In this document: positions 37,424-49,400 of the stretch, piece after piece
Position numbering within the stretch: position 1 is the first letter of the stretch
Layout: each line of letters opens with the position of its first letter
Origin: Fistularia commersonii
Taxonomy: Eukaryota > Chordata > Actinopteri > Syngnathiformes > Fistulariidae
Assembly: GCA_037954325.1 (NCBI GenBank)
Contig: JBBMNZ010000007.1
Location: 6,075,001 to 6,139,000, forward strand
Direction of reading: 5' to 3'
Length of the DNA: 64,000 bases
Notes under the pieces: model-generated
The model's input: the letters and a program-made list of their open reading frames with translations, nothing else
Told to the model about the DNA's origin: nothing
Database searches by the model: none
Program-made: the position numbers and the translations under genes

Positions 37424-40400
37424 GGGGCATTTCAAACACAATCCAACGCTCCTTCTACTAATACTATCAATAATATTACTAAAAACAACTTATTATACTT
37501 ATAATAATTGTTTTTGATGTTACAGCTTATTTCTTGCTAATCGGCCGTATTCTGCTCTTTCTCATGTCTTAACTATAATTGGCATCTGCTTTGCGATATG
37601 CATTTTTTTTTGCATTAAATGTTATATGTCGCCATGGCTACTTCTAAAATGTGTGTGTTCTTACCACCACCGTGCCTTGGGGCTGCGCGGCCAGCGGCTG
37701 CCCCACAGCCACCACCTGCTGATGGGATTCACTGGAAGGGCTGATAATCTGCACGCTCTGTCCCTGGATGGAGTAAGCTTGAGGACACACACACACACAC
37801 ACACACACAATTCGGGTGTCAGAATATAAGCAAGAAAGCGCGTCCTTAATTAAGTCCAAGGTAAACATCTATCGTGAACTCGGGCCCAATTTGTCGGCTT
37901 TATCTCTACAAGCTAATATGCAAATGCGAGCTGGTGGATGGGGGCGGCCGTGTTTGCACGCTCCGTGTTCCCCCGACGCGTATTCCCCTCGTATTCCTAA
38001 TTATAAGTCGCTGGATTACTGGGTTAAGAGGTGGGACCATGGGGACGGCGCCGGTTTTACATGTTAAGCCTGTCTGAACGGCGTGTACGTTAAAGCGTGC
38101 CGAAGAGAAAAACAACCTCATTAATTTGCATTTGGAACACAAACAAACATTTCGGAGACCTCACAATACAAATCCTCCCAACGCGCTAAGCCTTTGGATC
38201 TTCCAAAGTGGGGAAGGGGGGTGCGGTTTCCTTCATGTTCCTTGACTACCTTTGCTGGAGAGGCTGGCGGCGTTGCTGCTGAGGACGGTGAGGGCGTAGT
38301 GCAGCGGCAGGGAGGCCTTGCAGATGGCGGTGATGAAGGCGTCTCGCGGCGTCACCAGGCCCAGGCGGCCGCACAGCGAGGCCATGGTCAGCTCGGCCTT
38401 CAGGATGTTCTCCGTGGCCGTCTCGTCTGTGCTGCGCGCACACAGCAGCCATCGTGTGTGAAAGCCAGTCCGCCGTGCGCCACAGGTGCACACATTCATA
38501 TCAGGACTGTCTTCTTTTTTTTATTTTCATGCCATTTCTTTTCAGTAACTTAACAGCCTGCCTCCAACAGAATCCAAGTTTCTAAATAACAACACTGTGC
38601 GGCAGCCCAAAGTTTGACTCCGGTGATAAACGACACAGTTGCACTGCTAATTCTATTTGTTTTCGTGAAACAGAGCAACATCAATTCATGAGTCCTCCAA
38701 CGCGACATCAGGTTCTTTGAATCACTGTGAACAATGAAAAGCCCTCAGTATGTAAAAGCCATGCGGCGCTGGAGCCATGCAAGCGCTGGGGCTCTTGATA
38801 CTAATATTCGAGAGTTAATATACGAATCTCAATTCGTTCAGTGGTCTGATGGTGCAGGCACGCTGAGGTGATGGGTGTCCTTACCTGGCGTCCAGCAGCA
38901 GAGACAGGGCAGCCAGCAGACCGCACCAGCAGGCGTTAACCATCTCCTCCCACACCAGGTGAGCTCCTTAAACAATCCAAAATGAGCAGATATATCTTCC
39001 CGGTCAAAGGGTAAACTCTGCTCGCTTCTATATGCTAATAGCTGGCGTCCTTCTCACCGCTTTGAGGCTGCCACTCCTGGTCTGGGTGGGCCTCCCTGAA
39101 CTCGGCGGCGGCCTGCTCCTCCGTGGCCAGCTCCCTCTCAATCATGGCGGTGATGCCTCGGACCAGGTCCAGCAGGGCGCTGAAGGCCACGGACATGGCG
39201 TAGCCCTCCGGGATGGATGGGGGGTCTACCTTGTCCAGCATCTCAAGGCTAAAATTGCACGGAGGAGGGGAAAACACAGAGGCTGAGCTGCGTTCACCGT
39301 GCTCAAGCAGCTACATCTTGGATGAGGATTTATTGAAATCTAGTTTCCTGGGATTAGTTAAGTGGCTGTCGTTTTGATCTTCTGCCCCCAGGTCTGCTCC
39401 CAACAAGCCAACAGAAATCCAAATTGCTGTCATTTTAAGTGACGTTGGGACAGCTAACATTAGCTCCTGGCTGATGGGGTTGTAAGAGGGAACAATCCAT
39501 CCCGACCAACCGGGTGCGTGCACTTACTAGGTGGCCTTGGCGCTGCCCTGCACGCTGACGGTCATGAGAGGGATCCAGGTGCCGCGGTACTCGAACGCAG
39601 CCTGGGTGGTGAGGTTCCCGCCGACGCCGCCCGGTCCCGGTGCGCCCGGCGCAGCGACCGGCGCTCCGGAGCCAGAGCCTCCTGCCGGAGACGACGGGGT
39701 GAGTGAGAGAGAAATGACACAGTGTGGGAAAAAAACGTAAAAAAACGAAGTTGACTGACCGGCGGGAGCGCCCACGGCCGAGGCGCTGCCCACGCTGGGG
39801 ACGATGAAGAGGGACTGAATGAAGGAGCCCAGGGCGTTGACGATGTCTCGGAAGACCTTAGTGGAGTGTTGCTTCATGTCGTACGACTGGCAGAAGGAGC
39901 TGGCGGCCAGCAGAGACAGCACACAGCATTGCGGTGTATCACTATATATACACTGAATATCTTCCAGGGACTTTACAATCAAAACGTGACGAATCGTGTC
40001 GGTCTGCATCCAGAATTCGCTTTCAGCAATCGATGGCTCAATGTTCCACCTCTCGTGGTAGAAATGAATAAAACAAATTGGCGCCTGATGGCCTTCAGTG
40101 GGAGGTTGCCCACGAATCGACACCTCACCCGGGAAGTGCTTGAAATCAACACAAATGGGCAAACGGTCGAAGAAAACGAGAAGAAAATTTCACAAAATGA
40201 CTTGAGTCGGATGCGTGATGCTGTGGCTCCTTCTAGTGTTACTTAGTTTCTAATCTGCTGAAAACAGAAGGATGTGTTTATTTAAAGCTTGTGTTTAGCA
40301 ATTCTGAGTGATCTTAATTAGTTGGATTCTTACTATCGCAGGTTCTCTAACACCTGTTTCTTAGGAAAACAAATGTAGTAAGAAAATGAAAGGGGGACGA

Positions 40401-43400
40401 GGAGGGGCCACACAGAGGAAGGATCCCCCCCCTCCCGGTGAGCAGGTGGACGACAGAGTGTACATCGTCTCATCAATAAAAAAAATGCTATGCTACGCTA
40501 GCAGGCAGGATGCTAGCAGGCAGGATGTCGCCGTCTCCTCACCGTAACAGGTGAGGCTGCACGCAAAGCCTGTGGACCGACTCCACCGCCACGGCTCTCA
40601 GCCACTGGGGCTTCTCGCCGTCCAGGAACTTCACCAGCAGCGACAGGAAGATCTCACACTCAGTCACCTGCCAAACACGCACAAACACACACACACACAG
40701 ATTAGATTGGCTGTTCTGGAACTCAAAGTCATAGCCTGGGGTCAAATCGATGAAGCCTTTCAAACTTTCATGCAGCTCACTGCTGCTGTCTTCTGATTGG
40801 CGGGGCAAAAAGACAGCATTTGCATGGCGGAGAGTGACGGAATATCGCTAAATAAACAGCTGCGGTGCAAGGTTACTCAGATGGAGCTAAGCTCATTAAA
40901 GCCCCCGCAGCAGAACAAAGACAAAAGTACAAGCTAATCCAACGCTATCAGACCATATCCATTAAGAGCATCAGCTCAGCGGCGCTACGAGAAATCCCCT
41001 TCTCCACAAACGCCGCCGCCCCCTCACCAGCAAACTGTAGAAGTGCTTGATGAGGACGGAGACCACGCGCAGCAGCCTCATGCAGATGGGGAAGTAAGGC
41101 TTCTCCATGGGCGCCGGCGAGGCGGCGCTGCTGCTGCCCTGCCGGAACTTGATGTTGGGGGAGAAGAGCTTGATGACGAGCGGACAAACCCGCTCCTTCA
41201 GCAGGAAGCTGAACTCTTGGTGCTGCCGAAGGGAGACGGGAAGAAGGGAGGAATTAAAACGAGGCGTTCGGGATCATAAACAAACATTTCTGAGATGGCC
41301 ACCTTTGCTGTGAAGACATTCTGCAGGACCGGTTCGGCTTCATGAATCGGGCATTGAGGTTTATAACATTCAAATCAAAAAAAATATTCTAATTACTGAT
41401 AAGCCGATAAGCAAAAAGCTAAATACTGATCTGCTTTCTTGGTCGCGTTTCACATCTACTTGGTCTTTTAATGATTAAATTGAAAACCTTTATTTCGGGT
41501 GGTCAAAATAAATCAATGCTTTATGGACTTAGGGTTAGGGGGCACAAGAAACGCTAAAAACAACCGGGTTGTCGTGCCGTGGCACACCTGCAGGAATACA
41601 CCGGGGAAGTCGTTGAGGACGGACTCCAGCAGCTCCAGGCCGAACGTCCGCGTCATCTCCGTCATACCCACCAGCCAGTAGGGGGCGTCTGCGTTCACCA
41701 GCTGACACAGATCCTGCAAGAGGGGGAGGGGGGGGGGAGGCGACAGACAGCGTCAGCATTCACGGCGGCGTGTAGTGTTCCACGCGGTGCCAGCCGCTGG
41801 GGAAAAACACGCCTCTACAGGGGAGGGGGGGGGGGGGGGGGGGACGAGACGAGACGATGACCTCGGGACAAAGGGGTCATGAATCTGAAGAACTGACTTC
41901 ACTGGGAGGCCGAATGAGGCCCCGCGGGTGGGGATACCTGCGGGTGTGACCCGTCTGCAGAGGAAACGCCGTGGTATCGGTGGCAGCGGGCGGGGGCTGC
42001 TGCCCTCTGGTGGACATACCTGGAAGAGCATGTACGCATCCTTAGCGCTGGGCCTCAGAGTGCTGACGGATCGCCGGTTGGTGTTACCCTGGACCGGAGG
42101 AGGCTGCTCCACGATGCCTGCCGCACGACACCATGCACAAAAACACACATTTGAGGCACAACGGGCGTTCGCCGCTCGGCCCCGCGGGGCAAATCTGCCA
42201 CAGATGGAGCAATCCAACAGCTGAGGACAAAACGTCGGGGGTAAAAGACAGTCCTGTTTCACAACACGGTGGGGAAACACAGCTGACAGACAACCTCCGC
42301 CTTGTTGACATTTCGGACACCTTCGCACGTCTGGTCGTGCCACCGCTCCCGTCGGAGAAGCCGTGATGCCCCGGTTTCAGTTTCGGGAGAGGCCTGACCT
42401 TTGAAACGCTCGTCCTCGGCCACCATCCGCTCAAAGACCACGGTGACCACCTGCCTGACGGTGGCGGCGGCGGTGTTGTTGGTGATGTTGTCCTTGGTGA
42501 AGTGCAGACGGAAGCACAGCACGATGGCCTGCGCCAGAAGCGCACGTCATTAATAAATTCAACCCTCGGGTGTGTTTGTAGCTGTCGTACTACAGCCGGA
42601 GGGCAGCATACCTTGGAGAGCACCTCGTCGTGCACGACCGTGTTGGTGGTCAGCAGGACCAACACGGTCTGCAGGAGCTTCAGCTCCTCCAGGCCATTCT
42701 CCATCAGCTGCCACAGCATGTTGATGATGTTCCCCGCCGCCGCCTGCCAAACACACACACACAAGATTTGCTGTCAAACGTTTCTGTCAAAACCTTGCAC
42801 GTTGGGGGCGGCGGCGGCACGGAGACAGCTGCTCACTTGAGACAAAAACAAACATAAATAAATAAATAATCAGGTGAGATCTGTCTGAGGCTGCACGCAA
42901 GCCTGGTAATGGGGGCCAGGGAGCAGCTGGGGCTTCTGACCCCGAGGGGAGGGGGGGGGTTAAAACGTCAATAAGAAAAAAAAAAAAAAAAAATACAGCT
43001 GCCGGTGAAAACAAGGTGATTTGATATTGATTGTGAGCGACACTGCTTGTCCTTTCCCGGGTCCGATGCTAATCTTCTGCACTCGCCAGTTTATTCTTTA
43101 CAAAGATGCCACATGGATGTTTCGGCCCCTGAATGCTTCCAAAATACAGCGGAGCCACCACTTCCGAGGAATCGCTCAGTTGATATTTTGCTTTCTGAGG
43201 GGAGCCCAGATCGGAGTGAACGGGATGAGTGTTAGACACCGTTTGGGTCGCTGCTTTCCATGAAGTGGCGTTTAAAAGACAGCAAGACGCGCCGCCCGTC
43301 ACCCAGTAGCTCAGAGAGAATCGTGGAAAAACAGAAGCCAGCTGTGCGTGCAGTGGACACTGGAAGAGATGGAGAAGTTGTTGTTGGTGAGATGTGGTGA

Positions 43401-46400
43401 CGGAGAGCGCCGTCTGTGGCGAGGCAGCGGACGGCGGGAACGTCAACGGACTAGGCGGAGCCGGTCAGGGACGGTTTGATGGTTTTAAAAAGAGGAGCGA
43501 CTTCCCAGTTTAGACATAGAGTGTAGCAAAGTGTGCCAGGTCAATAAATGTATAGGTTGGTCACATCTCCTCCACTGGCCACGGGCCGGCCGCAGGGTCA
43601 CCAGCCGCAGGGTCACCATTCATCAATCCTACGAAATCCCGAAACGTCTCCTGGTCCCTCCCTGCAGCTGGTGGCTGTTGTGGGGGTTAGTTGTTCTTTC
43701 CCTCAACCAGAGCCAAAAGCTGCCTGATACTGCCACCTCTATCAGCTCTCTGACTGCTTTCTTCAGCTTCCCTCTGGTCACTCCTGCGTCCTTCAAGATG
43801 CGTTCGGTTGACAGCCCCCCAGAGCCTCGGCATCCCGCCTCAGCGGGGCAGATGGTGGTCTTCCGGCCTTCTTGTGAACCCCTTCCTCATGTGGAGTTGT
43901 GAGCTCGATGAGTTACGCCTGTATGATGTTTTTCCTCTGCCGGTGGTGACTTTTCGATGTCTTGTCGACGCCACTCTAGCACTTTAGCATGTGCTGGAGG
44001 CCTGCGTTGAGGGCATGGCAGGGGTAGCAGACTTCCTCCCCGCCGAAACACCGATGGAGGACGGGAGGGGGGAAGGGTGTTGTAGGTTTCCCGAATAAAG
44101 AATCCGCGAATCTGACCGGTCGACATCTCTCGCCTGTCCAGCTTACTCGTTGGCTCTGCCACTCAGCCTTGTGGCGCTCTTCCTGCGTCCTTGTCACCTC
44201 AACCGTCTCCTTCCTCTCTTTGCTTTGGCGCAGAAGTGAGGCGCCTCTCCCCATCCCGGTCCCGCTCATCCTGCCCCGGACTCTGCCGACAATCTCTTCG
44301 CGTTCTTACAAATGCTACGTTTAGCGACACATCGTAGCCTCCACTCCCAAAAGTCAAGATATTACTGTCATCGAAGTGCGGGGCTCATCCGGGGCCTCAC
44401 CTCGGACACCACCTCGTGGGACATGAGCCTCTGAATGGCGGCCAGGCACAGCTGGGTGATCTTTGGCTCCTTGGTGCCGCAGCCCATCAGGAACGGCTGC
44501 ACCACCTCCGAGCTGTTCTCCTTCAGCGCTGCGGGGAAGAAGAAAGGATGGAGATGAGGTGCGTCCGCCCAGCACGCTCAAGCCTTTGAAAGTGACGGGA
44601 AAAAGGCCGCTCCCGCTTCTTGATATCAGAAATTCAACGTGATAAATATACAAAAGAGTGTTTCTTGATCCGGGCCTTCTGTCGGTTCTTCACGATGAAG
44701 GTATTTTCTTTAAAGGCGAGTCATTACAAATGAACTGAAATGGCATTTCCCTGCAGCTTTAAACCATCAAATACATTTAAGGAAGATGTGATGCCGCACT
44801 CACCTGCCAGGATGTCGGCATTCCTGGCCGCGATGGTCTTAATTTTCACTATGCCGGACTCTGCGGCCTGCAGGGGGAGGAAGAAGAGGATGAGGACATT
44901 CAGGTTAACATCAGAGCGCTAACCTGTACTTTCTACCGGCACCGCTGCTTCTTCTTAGACAGATTTTAAGATATTTCTTTGCTTATTTGAATATTCTAGG
45001 GATTTTCCTTCCTCCTTTAAAGATGATTTTAAGATCTCGGGGATTAAAATTGGACATCCGCCCTTCTACTCTCATTCACGCCACTGAGCACTTCATCCAA
45101 AAACGGAGATCGGCAGAACTCGGAAAGGAGAACACAGGGAGAATCTAGGAAGGAGAACCAGTGGAGCAGCTGGACTCCACACATAAAATGGATAGTAAGG
45201 TTTTTGTGATAAAAATAGAAAAAAGGTCAAATATCACATTGACTTGGCCTCCACCATCTTACAAATGTAAAACCCTTTATCTCCTTTTTCATCCACCGAA
45301 AAGGGCCAGTGAAAGCTGACTTTTTTTGCAAGTCAACAAATCTCTCCACCTATGTCGACACTGAAAGTGCAGTCCAAGCTTCTTTTCTTTTTTTTTTTTT
45401 TTTAAAAAAAAAGAGTGAAAAAGTGGAACTTCTTCCACAAACCCGTTGGCGTTATGAGGTCAGTGCCAGACCGAGGGGAAAAACCTAATCTGAGTCAGCT
45501 CAGTGGACATGGCTAGTTCCTGAAACCAGCCAAACATGAGATCTGGGCCCCTCGTTCTTCAGCTCTGCCCAGAAAAGGATCTAAATTCTTGACGAAAAAT
45601 TCAGATTGTGTTTAACTACAAAAAAATCTGTCCTTATAAAAGGTGTGGACAAGTGTCGTCCGCGCACCTGTAAAACCAAACACCCATGTTTACACATATT
45701 TAGCCTCATTTGCATCCAGAAACGCCTCCAATCGACCATATATGGAAGTAGCAACCCCTCTAGGAAGGTGCGGATGGACTTTTTCCCCTTTTGAAACCAT
45801 TGCAAAGAGGGTGCAGAAGAGCGATTTTACCGACACGGGAGGTTGAAGTTCTGAGGGGCGTTGAAACGAACCACAAAGTACTGTTTGGATGATTTAATGC
45901 AGGCGTGACAAATGAAGAAAGAATTCAACGTGGGAGAAGGTAAGAGCGCAGTTCATTCTGCTGGATCAGAAGATGGAGCGGTGTCAGAAAGACAGATGAA
46001 ATGGTGTGAAAGAAAAGTCAAAAAGCGTGTCACGGCTCACAGATTGCCATAGAGATGTCATAATAACCAGACGAAGCCCAGCGGGCAACAAGATTTCATA
46101 TATATTCGGATCACAGACGATCGGTGCATTGATTGAACTCAATCCTTTCCTGTTCACGTGGCTGAATCCAGAGTGTGATGGTGCTTTTACTGCGCTGTGG
46201 GTGCAACCAATGGCTCCCGTTCTGTTTGGGCCAGCGTGGTGCAGGAGGTAGAGCGATCCTCTCTGAAACCGAGCATTCCTGATTCCATTACCAGCTCCTC
46301 CTCGGGTGTCAGAGTTCTCGAGCGATAGACTGAACCCCAACCGCTCCCCTGGCTGATGGACGGCAGCCAACCAGTCATGGTTCATCCGTGATGGGTAAAA

Positions 46401-49400
46401 TGCAGAGGACCAGTTCCCCACGCTGGATTAAGTATAAATTAGGATTATGAATCCGGCTTGTCGGTGATGGCTGTCTGGGAACTTGATGTGAAAGAAATGA
46501 TTGCGTCCAACGCTGCCGGGGTAATTCCGCTTCCTGTCGCTTATGCCTCCTATCTCCCGCTGAAGCGTCGGGGTGGCCAAAGGTCCCGGGATGGAAAGGA
46601 GCCGGAGCTGCACTGAGACGGCTTTGTGCGTTTGGTCTCTCGCTTGAGCGTGGGTTGTAAATCTCAGCATGAATCAGTCCATACATCTTTGAGGAACCTG
46701 CTGAGAAGCCACTCCGCGCCCTCGCTGAGCAGATCAGCACGCTCTTCGGAAACATGCTTCCCCGACAATCAAATCATCCAATACATCAGACATTAGTCAT
46801 TTAGAAATGTTATTCATTAAAGGGAAGAAGGGGCGTGTGTGAGGTGTGAGATGGCCGTCCGCTGTGACCGAGTGCTTTCTACCGGTAGTTTCACGGTTGG
46901 ACCACTAGGGTTAGTGCGTCTGCAGGGTGAGAGTTGTGCGTACGTTCACGCATGTTCCTACGCGCAAGTGGGATTCATCGCAAGTTGTGGTCCTTCTCAC
47001 CACCGCTGACTCACTGAACCGCTTCAGCCTGTGCCAACCAAAAACACCGCAGTCAGCTGCGGCTGCCATGGCGACAGGCTGTTTTCATGTGGATTAATCA
47101 TAAGGCATGAGGCGGAGCAGCAAGCCTACCGTGAGCTCCTCACCCTGTTTTTTTTCTTTGGGTCTCCGCTCACAGCTGAAGACCAGAGGTGAGGGCGGGA
47201 ACGTAGACCCACCTGTACACCCGGATCCTTCCTCACGACGACATACTGAGTCTATATCCGCCTCTCAATCTCCTGCTGCATCCTTCCCTGAGTCGTGAAC
47301 AAGACCCCAAGACATATAATTCCTCCAGTTGGGAGCCACTTGACCCTCGAATGTCAGAGAACCACGACCTGAACAGCACCGGTGACAAAAGGCAGCCAAC
47401 AAATGCAGATCAAGCTCTGACATACCCACACCGTTGGGTATGGGCAATTTATTGGACAAGAGACGGGGTTCATCCTGGCCCAGTCGACGACAGGCCCACA
47501 TATAGAGACATACAACAATTCTCACGTCATTTGGAGACGTCCACCCATTCACCCTGCACCCCAGGGCAGAGTGACAGGCGAGGCAGCTGCACCATCGACA
47601 TCCTTCACTCTCCGCCTCGACATCTGGGTGCAATTTAGGCCTGACAGTAAAACAATGGCGGACTGTTTGGGTTTAGACAGAAAGCTCTGGGAGCTGGAGC
47701 GCGGGGGAGCGACCCACTCAGGGAGGATTTTCATTGCCGATGGCCACCAGGTTTAGGAATATTTATGCAGATATGTCTCATATTCCAAGGTCCCGGGTTA
47801 GCACGGAAAAACGACAACAATGGTTTACTTCCTTTGAGAGTGGTAACAAACGGCCCGACTTGCTCAAAAAACAAAACAAAAAAAAAAAAAGGACAGACAC
47901 CACCAGACAGGAATGCATGAGTCTAGTCACCGATGTGAGGCGTTTACATGTGGTTTTGCGCAGACACGCCACTCCTGGCGCTAGGACAAAGTCTAGTTCT
48001 TCATGCAAAGCAGTATAAAAACACATGCAATGGCGCAGAGTCACTGTGAAGCTACGCAGGGAAACGGGGAGGAGGAGGAGCTCTATCGGACCCGCTTTTC
48101 ACCGGGATCAGCGCTTTGTTTTTGTGGGGGGGATAAACTGCAAACACGGCCGGGGAGATGCGTGCTCGGGGAACAAAAAAAAAGCCAAGCGCCACATAGA
48201 AAAGGGTGTTTCCGGTCACCCGTGGCTGGTGCCGGACACCCTGCGGGCGTGGACAACGGCTGCAGACTGAACGCCCGCCGCCGACTGAACTGGCGAGAAC
48301 CAGCAGCCAATCACGGCGAAGGAATGCAGGAAGCAGTGACCGATTGGAGTAAACAAAGGCGGGACGCAGACCTAAGTATGTAAACATACAGCTGCTAAAT
48401 GCGGTCAGTACTGCGGCTGCACGTTTCTTCACAACTGAGGAGTGTCTTTCTGTTGGCCGACGGATCCGCAGGCTGACAGTCATCGGATACGGACCCGTCT
48501 GCCAGGTTACCCAAGTTCCAGAAGATGCGAAAGATGCATTTGTGAGCAGCGACAGGCCTACCAATCAACTCAAATCCGACGTTGTCAGGCCGATTTGTCA
48601 CTGGGTAAATGCCGGCGAATCACCTCTGGTTGGAAGAGGGCCGAGAGGGACGGCTAAAACCCCCCGGGGAGATGTGATGGTGGGGCCGGGGTTGTGATCG
48701 TAAATCAATATTTGAAGGAGGTGGTGCTTTACGGCGGCCTCCGGAGAGAAAACCGGTCTGGAGACGAGTGGGGGCTGGGTGACATATCAATATTACAAGT
48801 TATGCACGACCGCACAATCACACAGTGGATGCGTTGACCATTTATAGTCGCCCGACAATTACTTACTCGTTTAATTTTTCGAATAAGAATTTTCCGGCCC
48901 CACTACATTAGCAAGAGAGACGCCAGACATTGCTGGAAAATCATGGCGATTTTAAACAGAAGTTTGAAGTAATAATTGAGCGGGCCAGAAAAGGAGAGCT
49001 CAGGATGGATTATGGAAATTCTCAGCAGCATTCGGAGGCCTTGCGTGAGCAGCGCAGACATGAAAGTGCTCCTTGTCTTGACGAAAGAAGGCTCGATTTT
49101 TTTTTCATCCGCCTCCAAGTGTCGATTCCTGTGATTTCTCTTCTTGAGAGGTGGCTCTCAGACCAGGTTCTGTGTGTCATCCAAGGTCATATCTGAGGGG
49201 AAAAACAAGCCAAGCCTACCCAGCTTGATACACAGGTGAAGCTGGTGCCTCTCCAGCGTTCCGCGTGCAAGCGAACGGCAAAGTGCGCTACCTGGGAAAT
49301 AAAGGGACTTGCGGCAACAGAGCACGGGAGTTTAACAGGAATAATTCAAGGCTTGAGGGGAAGCAAAGTCGTCAGCAGACGCAGGTGAACTTCAACCTGG

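Noticed and set aside
46227..46320. Possible tRNA gene
   Set aside because: Only A/B-box-like words remain, with no cloverleaf or discriminator; the sequence fits a tRNA-derived SINE.
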